Part shown: positions 15,944 through 28,908 of the stretch, piece by piece | How the letters are laid out: every line of letters starts with the position of its first letter | Numbering within the stretch: position 1 is the stretch's first letter | DNA from: Bacteroidota bacterium | GTDB lineage: Bacteria; Bacteroidota; Bacteroidia; Chitinophagales; Chitinophagaceae | DNA: 64,000 nt | Direction of reading: 5' to 3' | Assembly: GCA_016712665.1 (NCBI GenBank) | Contig: JADJQP010000003.1 | Coordinates: 124,001 to 188,000, forward strand | Program-made: the position numbers and the translations under genes | The notes under the pieces: model-generated | Seen by the model: the letters and a program-made list of their open reading frames with translations, nothing else | Databases searched by the model: none | Told to the model about the DNA's origin: nothing

Positions 15944-17098
15944 TTATTCAATTCGTAGCATACGATTGATAACAGTCTGCTTGTCTAGTTCTATTCGTAC
16001 AAAATAGATTCCCGGAGCAAGCGAACGAATATCTATTTCGGTTTGATGGAGCCCTGTAAGGAGAGGCGCTCCCAACAAGTTGCAGACAGATATATCCAGC
16101 GAAGTATACTTGAAAGGTGTTTGAATGGAAACGATGCCTTTTGCTGGGTTTGGATACAAAAGCAACGAAAATTCCGAATCGCTTGCAGCAAAAATAGTTG
16201 AGGCCGCTTGCCGGTATCGCAAAACAATCTTATGAGAGGTGGCCGTTTTTCTATGATAATACATTCTTTGCATATCCGTGCTTAGTGTAGGTGCTTCGAT
16301 GAGGTCGGCAATCAACTCCGAAAACAACACATGCGGTGCAGAAAATGTATCATTGGGGGAGTTGCGCACCGCCACACAAATTTCAAAAAGCGTACTAGGG
16401 GTAATGGCGCCCTTCGGGTATCGGGTATAATACAACTCTAACTGATCGCTGCTGATGCAAGGCGCATAGTATATAAAGTTAGTATCCATTACAGCATGCA
16501 AAAGCAGATCGGAGTTGGGTATTTTATTAAAAGTAGAATCGTTCACTTTTTGCGCAATGCCCAATTCGGTTTCGCAAGGGCCTTGACAAATACCATCAAA
16601 ACGGGCATTATTATAATACAGATACTGTCCATCCGTACTGATGCCATGATCCATAATCAACCAACCGGGTATATTCTTGTAAAAACTACCCTGCACGCGA
16701 CCAATATTGCTTACCGTTCCGTTGGCAAAAGTACCATGAAACAAATTGTCGAGATCGACCGGATAATTTCTGGTAGAAGTCCAATAAAAATTATTGAGCG
16801 CATCCATATCTGCTACCGCATCTAAATGAGGCGGTGTCGGTTGATTGGTACCGTTCAATTCGCCAACGAAATTAAAAACCGAATCATTCAACCTAGTGGC
16901 ATAAAACAATTTAGTATTGATACCATCATTCAAATTATTAAAAAATAAATAATTCCCATTTGCCGAAATAAAAGGCTCCATTGCATCGAAGGATAAACCG
17001 GTAATGCTAACATCAATTGGGGATCCAAAAACGGGATAAATTTGACAATTTACCGCAAAGGTGCTACACAACATAATGACCAATAGTATCTGTTTCAT
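15944..17098 (-). CDS. T9SS-secreted PD40-type beta-propeller protein
   Basis: 384 aa. The signal peptide is at 1-19. The body has TolB/PD40-like blades (EPFISANGNYLFFNN, ISTDGQYLYYNN, CISSDQLELYYTR, LSTDMQRMYYHR). The T9SS sorting domain begins near LLLYPNPAKGIVSIQ and ends VINRMLRIE. It is probably a surface or secreted beta-propeller of unknown ligand. It stands alone on the minus strand. Confidence 0.75.
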   Translation of the reverse strand: MKQILLVIMLCSTFAVNCQIYPVFGSPIDVSITGLSFDAMEPFISANGNYLFFNNLNDGINTKLFYATRLNDSVFNFVGELNGTNQPTPPHLDAVADMDALNNFYWTSTRNYPVDLDNLFHGTFANGTVSNIGRVQGSFYKNIPGWLIMDHGISTDGQYLYYNNARFDGICQGPCETELGIAQKVNDSTFNKIPNSDLLLHAVMDTNFIYYAPCISSDQLELYYTRYPKGAITPSTLFEICVAVRNSPNDTFSAPHVLFSELIADLIEAPTLSTDMQRMYYHRKTATSHKIVLRYRQAASTIFAASDSEFSLLLYPNPAKGIVSIQTPFKYTSLDISVCNLLGAPLLTGLHQTEIDIRSLAPGIYFVRIELDKQTVINRMLRIE

Positions 17099-17223
17099 TT
17101 TGTAAGCATTTTAATTGTATTGTCAAGGAATAATCAAAACCTTTGCCTGCTACCCTTCGACAGGTATGTAAAAATACTAAAGTCTACTAAATAAATCATG
17201 CCGCTTGTTGTGACACCAAGCAG

Positions 17224-18462
17224 TTAAGACGCACTCCGGTAAATTCGAAACTTTGATATAATTACCTTTGAAAAATATAACAACCATAAAATAGTCAAAA
17301 TCAAAAGGGTGAATAGATGAAATAGAACTCCCCATAATTTGAAATGGGATTGAGACTTGTTCATATTCTTCAAATCAGTAGCACGTCCCCATGCAATAAA
17401 TGCATCGGCGATGGGCAATAGTCCGAATACATACTTCTTCTCTTTCCCAAAGGAAGTAGCAAAGCCAAAGGCATTTATTGTATTGTATTGTCTTTGCGCC
17501 GATTCAAAATCGCCAATCATTGAAAAACTGCCAATGGAAACAATAGTCCCCGAAAATCCTATTCCACAAATTACCGGACCGGAATCGATATCGCCTTTAC
17601 CATTTTGTCCCGTTGGATATTCACGAACCGAAGGAAGGCCAAATGTGGTGGTAACGAAGATGGATTTATATAGTTGAAATTGTTCCCTTGCAAAAATAGA
17701 ATCTATTTCAGCTAATAGCCGTATTATTAAACTAATGGAACTTCCCCTGCTACCTTCAATAACCCGACCATTATCTGATTCTACACGATGTGGAATCAAA
17801 TTTGTTCGCGGATCAAGTCTGGTTCTAACCTTTTTAATCCATTCGGCAATTTCTAATTCGTAGGTAGGACCAAATAGCTTGTCATAATTTTTCAAGGAAG
17901 CCATCGCGGCAAACATATCAGCCGGCCAAGTCTGATTCTTATAGGATTCGAGAAAGGGCGTACTGCTTTGACTAAGAGCCATACTAATAGCTTGACATTG
18001 CGCTGAAAAGACACTTTTGTAATGAGTAAATTGCTCAAAATTTGTATCAATCTGTAATACCTTTGAAAGGAGATAATTTTTCCATCCCATGTAAAAAATT
18101 CCATACTCCGGCTTTAATTGCTCATCAAAAAAGTTCTTTGCTCTATTAGAATTGAGTTCACCATATGCAAATAAGGCCTCATTCAAGGCTTTATTTGTAA
18201 AGGATGGGGTCGAATCAAAACCGGCCATTTCACACCACGAAAGGCCGTATAAGGCATTGGCGAACACAAATCCTTCAGGAAAATAATCTTGCATCCTATT
18301 TGCCAAATTATTCGTCTTGAGTTCTGCTTCTATGAAATGAAGTTGCTTCAGAATATCTTCTTGCTTTTCTTGCGGAGTAAAACAATCAGTGTACAAACTC
18401 AAATTAATCCACATGAGAAGAATGGTAAAACAGAAGATGAAACCAAATATCAATTTTCGCAT
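17224..18462 (-). CDS. Membrane-anchored alpha-helical protein, unknown
   Basis: 412 aa from the ATG at 18462 (MRKLIFGFIFCFTILLMW), chosen because it puts the first membrane segment at the N-terminus. A long soluble domain follows, with repeated helical pairs suggestive of an alpha/alpha toroid and a Gly-rich turn (DSGPVICGIGFSGTIVSIGS). A C-terminal membrane segment (FHLFTLLILTILWLLYF) and a basic tail close the protein. I do not recognise a family with confidence. Confidence 0.6.
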   Translation of the reverse strand: MRKLIFGFIFCFTILLMWINLSLYTDCFTPQEKQEDILKQLHFIEAELKTNNLANRMQDYFPEGFVFANALYGLSWCEMAGFDSTPSFTNKALNEALFAYGELNSNRAKNFFDEQLKPEYGIFYMGWKNYLLSKVLQIDTNFEQFTHYKSVFSAQCQAISMALSQSSTPFLESYKNQTWPADMFAAMASLKNYDKLFGPTYELEIAEWIKKVRTRLDPRTNLIPHRVESDNGRVIEGSRGSSISLIIRLLAEIDSIFAREQFQLYKSIFVTTTFGLPSVREYPTGQNGKGDIDSGPVICGIGFSGTIVSIGSFSMIGDFESAQRQYNTINAFGFATSFGKEKKYVFGLLPIADAFIAWGRATDLKNMNKSQSHFKLWGVLFHLFTLLILTILWLLYFSKVIISKFRIYRSAS

Positions 18463-18759
18463 TTCGATCAGTTGTATAATTGTTTCCTTATGATGATTTA
18501 CTTCAACAATAATACTCACAATGTAATACAATATCAATCAAAAATCAGCCTTTCGAAAATTACCATCACTAGTATGTAAAAACGATTTATTAATGCTTGA
18601 TGCCATTCTCATTCACCTAACTTTTATAGGGCTTCATGCAGAGCCACAAATTGTAACGTAAAACCACGACGTTTGGTGGAATTGCAGCCAATAGCGCAAT
18701 ACCCAAACTTGCTCCAAGGATGGCAGCATGCACGTCTTTCTATCCCTCTAGTACTTTCA
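18463..18759. other. Intergenic, nothing recognised
   Basis: About 300 bp between two minus-strand genes with no protein-like frame. Confidence 0.4.
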
Positions 18760-19320
18760 TCATTTCCTTAGTGTATTCCGCAACAACATAAACGACAACA
18801 TATAAATCGCTAACGAAAAACAGAAACGCCAGACGCCCTCCAAACAAAATTTTAAAATATCACTACTCTTCTGATACCCCCAAGAACTTGGTAGGTAGTC
18901 TCTATGAACGCTCAAAATGATAAGCAATTTTTCCATCGGCAGTAAGGCAATAACACCTAAAACAACCATTACCAACCGAAGCCATATGCTTCGACCAAAA
19001 TTCACTAAAGCCATCAAAGCGTACAGAAAAGGAGACAACCAATAGGCCCAATAATAGGCTCCTAAAATGCGATTGCGATAAAGAACCGTTTCAGATCCAA
19101 GGTACAAGAGATAATAGGTAAGGATTCCAAAAAAAAGAAGATAGATCGCAACTGCTATCGGAAAAATCCTTGTTGATACTAAAAATATTTCATTTATAAA
19201 TTTAGATGTTTTCCGCAAAAGCAAATAGCAAAAATTGTACGCAACAAATCCAACTACATAAATCGTAAAAATATCATTGCAATAAAATGCGAGTGCCTTC
19301 AATAAAGTACTATACATCAA
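18760..19320 (-). CDS. Multi-span membrane protein (186 aa)
   Basis: About five hydrophobic segments (residues 16-35, 45-75, 88-108, 111-137, 160-182) separated by short polar loops. No signature motif; function unknown. Starts with ATG at 19320. Confidence 0.5.
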   Translation of the reverse strand: MMYSTLLKALAFYCNDIFTIYVVGFVAYNFCYLLLRKTSKFINEIFLVSTRIFPIAVAIYLLFFGILTYYLLYLGSETVLYRNRILGAYYWAYWLSPFLYALMALVNFGRSIWLRLVMVVLGVIALLPMEKLLIILSVHRDYLPSSWGYQKSSDILKFCLEGVWRFCFSLAIYMLSFMLLRNTLRK

Positions 19321-19501
19321 AAATGAAAATCTAAGGTTATACTTACATTAGTCTGCAGTTTAATAGGGGTGAGCTACTGTAGGAAATCAAAGATAGTATG
19401 AGGAAACGTAGAACCCAAGGCAAAATTGCTTTATGCTAGCCCAAAGGAGATTTCTATTCTAAGAATCAAGCACCAATCGGAATTATTGAAAGTGGTAAAT
19501 T

Positions 19502-19640
19502 TCTAAGAATTACCCGACTGTTTAATGAGACCTCTCCCCTTCACAAAAAAGTAAACCCACAAACTCGCCATCAACACCAAGATATTCCCAATATCACATC
19601 AAACAAATCAATACACTCCCGGTGAACAGCATAGCAAATG
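19502..19640 (-). pseudogene. Possible 3' fragment of a membrane protein gene
   Basis: The minus strand reads GNILVLMASLWVYFFVKGRG then LIKQSGNS and a stop at 19502-19504. A second hydrophobic piece (AMLFTGSVLI) lies upstream in another frame. It looks like the end of a decayed or frameshifted membrane protein. The rest of 19321-19695 shows no gene. Confidence 0.3.
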
Positions 19641-19695
19641 CTACCCTATTTTTGCACATTCAGCATTACGGCTTTCATTCCTCTTTCTGAATGAT

Positions 19696-19703
19696 TACCT
19701 TTG
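19696..19703 (+). promoter_or_regulatory. katG -7 element TACCTTTG
   Basis: Exact match to the Bacteroidota TAnnTTTG element, 30 bp upstream of the katG ATG at 19733. Confidence 0.6.
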
Positions 19704-19732
19704 CAAAAATTACTTAAAAAAAATAACATACC

Positions 19733-21901
<2,169 letters not shown>

Positions 21902-21930
21902 AAGAACCTAAATAAGTAATAAGAATTAGG

Positions 21931-21966
21931 CTGCCACAAATTAATAGTTTGTGGCAGTTTTTTTTT
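21931..21966 (+). terminator. Rho-independent terminator of katG
   Basis: CTGCCACAAA (21931-21940) and TTTGTGGCAG (21948-21957) form a perfect 10-bp stem with a 7-nt loop, followed by nine T. It lies 30 bp after the katG stop. The rest of 21967-22198 holds no gene. Confidence 0.92.
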
Positions 21967-22198
21967 AAATGCTTCCAAAATAGTACCTAGCTCATGGACT
22001 TCCACTTTTGCAAGTATGCCAAATTCACGCAGCAAGCAACCCGATAAAATTTCAAGTACCTAGAGCAAAAAAGCTCGCTTCGTCCAGCACTTCAGAATAT
22101 AATGTACCACTGTACAGACGAAAGGATTCCCATTCAATACAGAAAAGAATCTAACATTCCCAAATTCTCGAAATCAAACAAATGTGTACTTTTACCAA

Positions 22199-23317
22199 AT
22201 GAGAATTCAAGAATGGCTATTTTATAGGCAAGCATCCATAAAATCACTAGTACTCCTTTTTTGCAGTATCCTTCCTACAAAGTCAATAGCCGAACGATCC
22301 TCAAATTTCCGAGTGGTCGGTTACTACAGCGGTGTAGGTATTCCCATCGATAGTTTTGAAACAGACCAACTAACCCATCTCATTTTTTGCTTTGGAAATT
22401 TAGAAAACAATCGAATAAAAATTCATACCGCAGTAGATAGCTCCACTATCCAGCAAATGGTGAAACGAAAAAAGACCAATCCTTCTTTGAAGGTAATGCT
22501 TTCATTAGGTGGCTGGGGTGGTTGCAAAACATGCTCCGATGTATTTAATACCGAAGAAGGCCGAAAAGAATTTGCACAAAGTGTCTACGAATTGAGTACG
22601 TATTTTAAAACGGATGGACTGGATTTGGATTGGGAATATCCTGCTATTAAAGGAGTTCCGGATCATACGTTTCGCCAAGAGGATCGGGCAAATTTTACCG
22701 CCTTAGTAAAAGAACTTCGACAGGTAAATGGAAAAAACTTCGAACTGAGTTTTGCAGCCGGAGGCTTTACCCAATATATCAATGAATCTATTGATTGGAA
22801 ATCGGTATTGAAATACGTCAACTTCATCAATATCATGACCTACGATTTGGTACATGGCTATAGTACCACCAGCGGTCATCATACGCCACTCTACTCAACG
22901 CCCATGCAAACCGAATCAAGCGACAACGCAGTAAAAATGCTGTTGCAAAAAGGTGTACCTGCCAATAAACTGGTAATTGGCGCCGCTTTTTATGGACGAT
23001 TTTTTGAAATTACAAACGGATATCCTGTTGACTTGTATCAACCTTGCAAATTCACACATGGCTTTTCATTTAAGCACCAGCAAGATTCCCTATCCTTACA
23101 AAATGGTTTTGAACAAAAATGGGACCCAATTGCGCAAGCCCCTTATGCCATCCACCCCAAACGACGACTGCTAGCCTCATACGACAATGAGCAATCCATT
23201 GCACTTAAAACAAAATACGCCCTCGATCATAAACTCGGCGGTATCATGTTTTGGCAACTTTATGATGACAAACTTCACAAAGGATTATTAAACATCATTC
23301 ATTCTACAATAAAATAA
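22199..23317 (+). CDS. GH18 family chitinase-like glycosidase
   Basis: 372 aa from the ATG at 22199 (a GTG at 22184 would add five residues). The N-terminal segment SLVLLFCSILPTKSIA is a signal peptide. The GH18 barrel is complete: VVGYYSG at strand 1, LSLGGWGGC (the SxGG motif), the catalytic DGLDLDWEYP with the proton-donor Glu, NIMTYDLVHG, and GGIMFWQLYDD at the end. It hydrolyses chitin or related GlcNAc polymers outside the cytoplasm. The S33 hydrolase lipoprotein follows after 8 bp, probably in the same operon. Confidence 0.9.
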   Translation: MRIQEWLFYRQASIKSLVLLFCSILPTKSIAERSSNFRVVGYYSGVGIPIDSFETDQLTHLIFCFGNLENNRIKIHTAVDSSTIQQMVKRKKTNPSLKVMLSLGGWGGCKTCSDVFNTEEGRKEFAQSVYELSTYFKTDGLDLDWEYPAIKGVPDHTFRQEDRANFTALVKELRQVNGKNFELSFAAGGFTQYINESIDWKSVLKYVNFINIMTYDLVHGYSTTSGHHTPLYSTPMQTESSDNAVKMLLQKGVPANKLVIGAAFYGRFFEITNGYPVDLYQPCKFTHGFSFKHQQDSLSLQNGFEQKWDPIAQAPYAIHPKRRLLASYDNEQSIALKTKYALDHKLGGIMFWQLYDDKLHKGLLNIIHSTIK

Positions 23318-23325
23318 TACCGTTT

Positions 23326-24345
23326 ATGCTCCGAATCACCACCCTCTTATTTGCCGCAATCTTGTTTGCAGCATGCCAAGAAAAAGGTAGTACGCAACCA
23401 TCGCTCAGTGAATATTTTCAATATGACGATAAAATTGAATCGGCAGGTATTCAAATGATACCTATTCAAACACCGGTGGGCAACTTTAAAGTTTGGACCA
23501 AACGTTTTGGAAAACACCCACGTATAAAAATTTTGCTACTACATGGTGGCCCCGCCTTGACCCATGAGTATATGGAATGCTTCGAAACCTTCTTTCAACG
23601 GGAGGGATTTGAGTTTTATGAATATGATCAACTCGGCTCCTTTTATAGCGATCAACCCAAGGATAGTAGCTTATACACCACGGAACGTTTTGTAGAGGAA
23701 GTAGAACAGGTACGACTTGCCATAGGTGCTACCCAATCCAATTTTTATTTACTCGGAAATTCATGGGGAGGAATTTTAGCCATGGAATATGCCCTCAAAT
23801 ATCAGCAACATTTAAAGGGGCTCCTCATATCGAATATGATGGCCAGTGCACCTGAATATGGACGCTATGCCAATGAAGTACTGGCTCCACAAATGAAGCC
23901 CGAAGTACTTCAGGAAATCAGACAAATCGAAGCCAAAAAAGATTTTGCGAACCCTCGTTATGCCGAATTATTGATACCCCATTTCTATCACGAACATATT
24001 TGCCGAATGGCAGAATGGCCCGACGGATTGAACCGGAGTATGAAACATGTCAATAACGAAATTTACACCATGATGCAAGGCCCCAGCGAATTTGGTATCA
24101 GTGGCAGTTTGGCCGATTGGGATATCAAAAATCGATTACATGAAATTTCAGTACCTACCTTAATGATTGGTGCCAAATTTGACACTATGGATCCCAAGGC
24201 GATGGAAGAGCAAAGCAAACTGGTGAAAAAAGGTCGCTATCTCTATTGCCCCAATGGTAGCCACTTATCTATGTGGGACGACCAGAAAGTCTATATGAAT
24301 GGCATCATCCAATTTATCAAAGAGGTAGATAACGGAAACTTTTAG
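23326..24345 (+). CDS. Lipoprotein alpha/beta hydrolase, proline iminopeptidase-like
   Basis: 339 aa. The signal peptide ends in a lipobox (LFAAC at 12-16), so it is a lipoprotein. The alpha/beta-hydrolase core shows the oxyanion region LLLHGGPALTHEY, the nucleophile elbow GNSWGG, a late Asp in IGAKFDTMDP and His in PNGSHLSMWD, matching S33 prolyl aminopeptidases. It probably trims N-terminal proline or similar residues from peptides in the periplasm. It sits 8 bp after the chitinase gene. Confidence 0.85.
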   Translation: MLRITTLLFAAILFAACQEKGSTQPSLSEYFQYDDKIESAGIQMIPIQTPVGNFKVWTKRFGKHPRIKILLLHGGPALTHEYMECFETFFQREGFEFYEYDQLGSFYSDQPKDSSLYTTERFVEEVEQVRLAIGATQSNFYLLGNSWGGILAMEYALKYQQHLKGLLISNMMASAPEYGRYANEVLAPQMKPEVLQEIRQIEAKKDFANPRYAELLIPHFYHEHICRMAEWPDGLNRSMKHVNNEIYTMMQGPSEFGISGSLADWDIKNRLHEISVPTLMIGAKFDTMDPKAMEEQSKLVKKGRYLYCPNGSHLSMWDDQKVYMNGIIQFIKEVDNGNF

Positions 24346-24536
24346 CAAAATTATTGCGATAAAATCACAACAGCCCGTGCCTCACATCCTTTAAAAGAAA
24401 TTCCCTTTAAAAGGCAGCCTATAACGCAATCAATTGATTTTTTCTTTAACGTAAATCATTTGATAGCGATTCCATTTTAGTATCTTCACAAACTATTTCT
24501 TTCACACTAATTAATTATTCATTCATACGCGTTACA

Positions 24537-25160
24537 ATGAAGATTGACATTTTTGAAAATAACAAAAAATGGGTCGCAGAAAAACTGCATCAAGACCCGC
24601 AATATTTTGAAAAACTATCGCAAGGACAACATCCCGAATATCTATATATCGGCTGTTCGGATAGTAGAGTGACTGCCGAAGATTTGATGGGTGTACTTCC
24701 GGGTGAAGTGTTTATTCATCGAAATATTGCAAATATGGTTATCAGTATCGATTTGAATAGCATGTCTGTGCTCAATTATGCAGTAAGACATTTGAAAGTA
24801 AACCATATTATTGTTTGCGGGCACTATGAATGCGGCGGTGTGAAAGCAGCAATGCAACCGGCCGATATGGGCATACTCAATCCATGGCTTCGCAATATTA
24901 GAGACGTGTATCGTTTGCATAAAGACGAACTCAATGCGATTGAAGATGAACACCAACGATACAATCGTCTGGTGGAACTGAATGTGCAAGAACAATGTAT
25001 CAACCTGATAAAAACAGCAGCCGTACAAACAGCATATAAAGAGCGGGGACTGCTGGTACATGGTTGGATATTTGATATACATACCGGTCGACTTATAGAC
25101 TTGAAAATCGACTTCCCCAAAATTCTTCAAAATATTATGGAGATCTATCGATTGGATTAA
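24537..25160 (+). CDS. can: Beta-class carbonic anhydrase
   Basis: 207 aa. Interconverts CO2 and bicarbonate. Zinc ligands and the catalytic dyad are visible: CSDSR (Cys, Asp, Arg) near residue 41 and HYECGGVKAA (His and Cys ligands) near residue 97. It has typical length for bacterial beta-CA of the Can type and its own upstream region. Confidence 0.93.
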   Translation: MKIDIFENNKKWVAEKLHQDPQYFEKLSQGQHPEYLYIGCSDSRVTAEDLMGVLPGEVFIHRNIANMVISIDLNSMSVLNYAVRHLKVNHIIVCGHYECGGVKAAMQPADMGILNPWLRNIRDVYRLHKDELNAIEDEHQRYNRLVELNVQEQCINLIKTAAVQTAYKERGLLVHGWIFDIHTGRLIDLKIDFPKILQNIMEIYRLD

Positions 25161-25184
25161 AGTTGGCAGCCCACTTATTAACGA

Positions 25185-26167
25185 TTAGTATGGTGCAATC
25201 CTTATAATCACATTCCCAATTTTTTGTCCAGTTTCTACATAGGTATACGCTTCTACTATTTGGTCTAGCGAATACACACGATCTATCACCGGTTTAAACG
25301 AATTATTCACTGCAAGTTCCTTAAAAAATTCTACATCCTTTTTATCGATAGTCGGTATTGGGAATAATACTTTTCTTCCGCCAAAAAAAGGCGTTAGAAG
25401 GGCTAAAAAAATATTCTGTGAAAGATATCCAAGTTCCGTGGACATGTATACACCCTTCTTCTTTAACAGTGCTTTACAACGTCCAAAAGAACTTTTCCCA
25501 ACTGCGTCAAACGCAACATCAAAGCGTCGATCTGTTTTAGTAAAATCTTCACGGATATAATCCATTACCACATCAGCTCCCAGCGATTGAACCAATTCCC
25601 TATTTTGGGTATCGCATACGGCTACAACATGGGCACCGATATACTTTGATAATTGTACTGCGGCCGAACCAATGGCACCGGTAGCCCCATTCACTAAAAT
25701 ATCTTGACCCGCACTCAGTTTAGCAGCCTGTAGGTCGCACCAAGCATAGTGCGAACCTTCGATCAAGGGAGCCGCTTCCTCATACGATAAATGCTCGGGG
25801 ATGGTAGCAATAGGGCCCTTTTCAGCCATCACCATATATTCGGCATGCGCACCAAATTGCACATCATTATAACCAAATACCCGATCGCCTTTCCGAAACA
25901 AGTGAACCTCCTTTCCGGTTGAAACCACCTCACCAGCAAACTCATTGCCCAGTGTGCGATTTTAGGGCGCAACAATCCACTAAAAAACCGAACGATAAAA
26001 TACTCCGCACTTCTAAATCCACAATCTGTTCGGTTTACGGTAGTGGCATATACTTTTATCAATACTTCATTGTCTTTTGGAGTTGGTATCGCAACTTGTT
26101 TCACTTCCACCACTTCCGGAGGACCGTATTGTGTATACACAGCCGCCTTCATTTTTTTCGAATTCAT
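25185..26167 (-). pseudogene. NAD(P)H:quinone oxidoreductase-like protein, 1-nt frameshift
   Basis: Medium-chain dehydrogenase of the zinc-independent quinone-reductase type. It runs from MNSKKMKAAVYTQYGPPEVV through GDRVFGYND, the nucleotide-binding VNGATGAIGSAAVQL and EAYTYVETGQKIGNVIIRI. The T-run at 25960-25963 lacks one base: adding it restores NRTLGNEFAGEVVSTG between the two open frames. Without correction the protein would be cut near residue 70. Confidence 0.85.
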
Positions 26168-26292
26168 AGTATATTTTACAGCAAAATAAAAAGGGAATAC
26201 GCAATTGGCAAGCGTCCTTTTGATTAATGGCAACATAGACAATCGAATGGTAAAAAAAGGGGATTCTAACTGAAACGAACTATGGGCACAAC

Positions 26293-27280
26293 TTACGAAT
26301 CACCCAAGGTATGCTTTTGATTACTTAATATATTGGCTACCGTCCATTCGATATGTTGCTGAAAGGCGGCCTTTCGTAAGGGGCAGTTGGCTATGGCACA
26401 AATACTGCATTGGCTAAACAAACAGCCATCTACATGAATAAAAAACTCCACACGGTCTTTAAAATGCTTTTGAAAGGTAGCAGTTAGCGAATCTAAAATA
26501 TCATGCGCCTCATTGACATTAATATAATAGGGTACGGTCAAATGGCAATCAATATGAAAAAATCCGGCATAGTTGATGACCCGCATATTGTGCACATCAA
26601 TCCAATGGACATTTCGATTCTGATTCAATACCTGCACAATATCTTGAATGATGGATTCATCGCTTTCATCCATAATTCCAGCCACGGAACGTCTGATAAT
26701 TTTATATCCGGTAAAAATAATAATCGCCGCAAAAATATAGGCCGCTACACTATCAATCCAGGCCAACTTCGTAAACATCAAAAGTCCGATACCAAGCAGC
26801 AAGCCAAGAGTAGAGTAGGTATCAGACTTTAGATGAGAGCCTCCGGACATAAGGATGGGCGAATTCTCGTTCTTCCCTTTTACATAACAATAATGACCTA
26901 CCGCATAATTAATCAGCGCTGTGCTGCCAATGAGTATGATTCCGAAATCAAGCTTTTTCAATTCATGAGGATGAAAGAGATTATCAGTGGCTTCATAAAT
27001 AATAATAATACCTGCAATAATAATCAGGATTCCCTCGATGGCTGAAGAAAAGAAACTCCACTTTGCCATGACCGTATGGATGCTCTTTATCTTTAGGCTT
27101 CGACGATAAAATAATACTGTATAAACCCACAAAACCGGCAATCACATTGACGATACTCTCAAGCGCGTCGGTAAGTATCGCTACCGAATTGGTAATATAC
27201 CATGCTGTAAGTTTAATGAGAAACAAGGCGACAGAAACCGTCACTAAAAGTTTTTGTACCTTAATGGAATTGCTTTTCAT
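26293..27280 (-). pseudogene. Cation diffusion facilitator (CDF) transporter, 1-nt frameshift
   Basis: Six-span CDF exporter of Zn2+/Co2+/Fe2+ type. The N-terminal frame has ILTDALESIVNVIAG (the metal-binding TM2 Asp) and HPYGHGKVEF. The second frame continues FFSSAIEGILIIIAG, SGGSHLKSDTYSTLG (the second HxxxD metal site) and the cytoplasmic domain. An extra base around 27047-27056 separates the halves. The C-terminus has extra Cys residues (CLFSQCSICAIANC) that may bind metal. Its start is next to the POT transporter stop (27281). Confidence 0.87.
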
Positions 27281-28798
27281 CTATTTAACCTCTTGCATCA
27301 TTTTTCGTACCAGCGGCGAAATAGCAATCAATACCACTCCGGCAATCAATGCATAGAGTGCGAGCTGTTTATAACCATCTGTATAGGCAAGTAATTTAAC
27401 GGAAGCAGAAGCATTTTCATCGGCACTGGCCATACCGGCACCTAATAAGCCTGCCACATACTGCCCGTAAGCGCTGGCTAAAAACCACATCCCCATCATT
27501 ACACCCTGCAATTTTTGTGGCGACAATTTAGTCATGATGGATAAACCAATTGGCGACAAACACAATTCGCCAAACGTGATGATGAAATAAGCGGCTGTAA
27601 AAATATCTAGGGACGTAATACCTTGTTCGTTAGCAAAAAATCGGGTATAATAAAAAACATAAAAAGCAAGAGCCAAAAACAGAAAACCCAGTCCAAATTT
27701 CACCACCGTATTGGGTTCGATTTTGCGTTTGTGCATGGCAATCCATATCAGTCCGAGTATAGGTGCAAAAATAATGACGAACAACGAATTGGCTGAATTA
27801 TTCACTCCATTGGGATCTAATTTGATTCCCAACAATTGATCATTCAAATTATTGGCTGCAAACAAACTCAAAGAGCCCCCACTCTGCTCAAAAAATGCCC
27901 AAAATAAAATAGAGAAAATGATGAATACCAAGGCAGCCGCAAGTTTCAACACCTCCTTTCGCGAATACTTGGTCATTTCGTAAAATAAATAAATTAAGGT
28001 ACAGGGTCCGATGATATACATAAAATAGTCGGTATACTCTGTTTTGGCCACCATTTTCATGATAATAGGAATGATTAGTAGCGAACCAAGATATACTACA
28101 TACTCATACCATTTTCTACCTTTCGAATGTTCATCATTGGCAAAAGGAGAAAGACCAATAGGGCCCAATGTTTTTTGTGTAAATACAAAGGTCAATAAAC
28201 TGATAAACATTACGATTGCCGCTAACCCGAAGGCAAAATTCCAGCTCAAATCAGCCGGTATAACGCTACGCAACATTTGTCCTTTCCCAATGGCCACACA
28301 AAGATAGCCGCCAACCAGCGCACCTATATTGATACCCGAATAAAACAATGAAAATCCAGCATCTCTTCGATGATCGCCTTCCTTATATAAATTTCCTACC
28401 ATGGTAGAAATATTCGGTTTAAAAAAACCGGTACCAATAATATTGAAACTGATTCCTAAAAAGAAAAATTCTTTCGGATCGTAGGCCAAAATGCAACTGC
28501 CGATAATCATTAGGATACCGCCCCAAAAGAGAGACTTTCGAAAACCTAGTATTTTATCTGCAAACAAACCGCCAATAAAAGTGAAGGCATATACAAAGGC
28601 CTGCGTGGCCCCGTATTGCAAATTGGCTACCTTTTCGTTCATCATGAGATGGTTGACCATAAAAAAAGTCAACATGCCCCTCATCCCATAAAAGCAAAAG
28701 CGTTCCCACATTTCGCTAAAAAACAAATACCACAACTGCTTGGGGTATTTGCCCTTAAAATCATGAATTTGGTCGAGGCTGAGTTGTTTTTCCATCAT
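27281..28798 (-). CDS. POT/PTR-family proton-dependent oligopeptide transporter
   Basis: 505 aa with 12-14 membrane spans. Signature motifs: FCFYGMRGMLTFFM near the N-terminus, GGLFADKILGFRKSLFWGG, and the PTR2 motif FSLFYSGINIGALVGG. It imports di- and tripeptides with protons across the inner membrane. The CDF gene begins immediately downstream, suggesting a shared transcript. Confidence 0.93.
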   Translation of the reverse strand: MMEKQLSLDQIHDFKGKYPKQLWYLFFSEMWERFCFYGMRGMLTFFMVNHLMMNEKVANLQYGATQAFVYAFTFIGGLFADKILGFRKSLFWGGILMIIGSCILAYDPKEFFFLGISFNIIGTGFFKPNISTMVGNLYKEGDHRRDAGFSLFYSGINIGALVGGYLCVAIGKGQMLRSVIPADLSWNFAFGLAAIVMFISLLTFVFTQKTLGPIGLSPFANDEHSKGRKWYEYVVYLGSLLIIPIIMKMVAKTEYTDYFMYIIGPCTLIYLFYEMTKYSRKEVLKLAAALVFIIFSILFWAFFEQSGGSLSLFAANNLNDQLLGIKLDPNGVNNSANSLFVIIFAPILGLIWIAMHKRKIEPNTVVKFGLGFLFLALAFYVFYYTRFFANEQGITSLDIFTAAYFIITFGELCLSPIGLSIMTKLSPQKLQGVMMGMWFLASAYGQYVAGLLGAGMASADENASASVKLLAYTDGYKQLALYALIAGVVLIAISPLVRKMMQEVK

Positions 28799-28889
28799 AA
28801 AATATTTGTATTGAGCAAGTAAGGTAAATAATTATTTTAAAATAAAAACACTTTTTTCAAAATGCATAAAAATTGTAACACTTTGAAAT

Positions 28890-28897
28890 TACTTTTG
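28890..28897 (+). promoter_or_regulatory. ccmB -7 element TACTTTTG
   Basis: Exact TAnnTTTG match, 12 bp before the first TTG of ccmB, implying a very short leader. Confidence 0.5.
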
Positions 28898-28908
28898 CAA
28901 AAAAACCA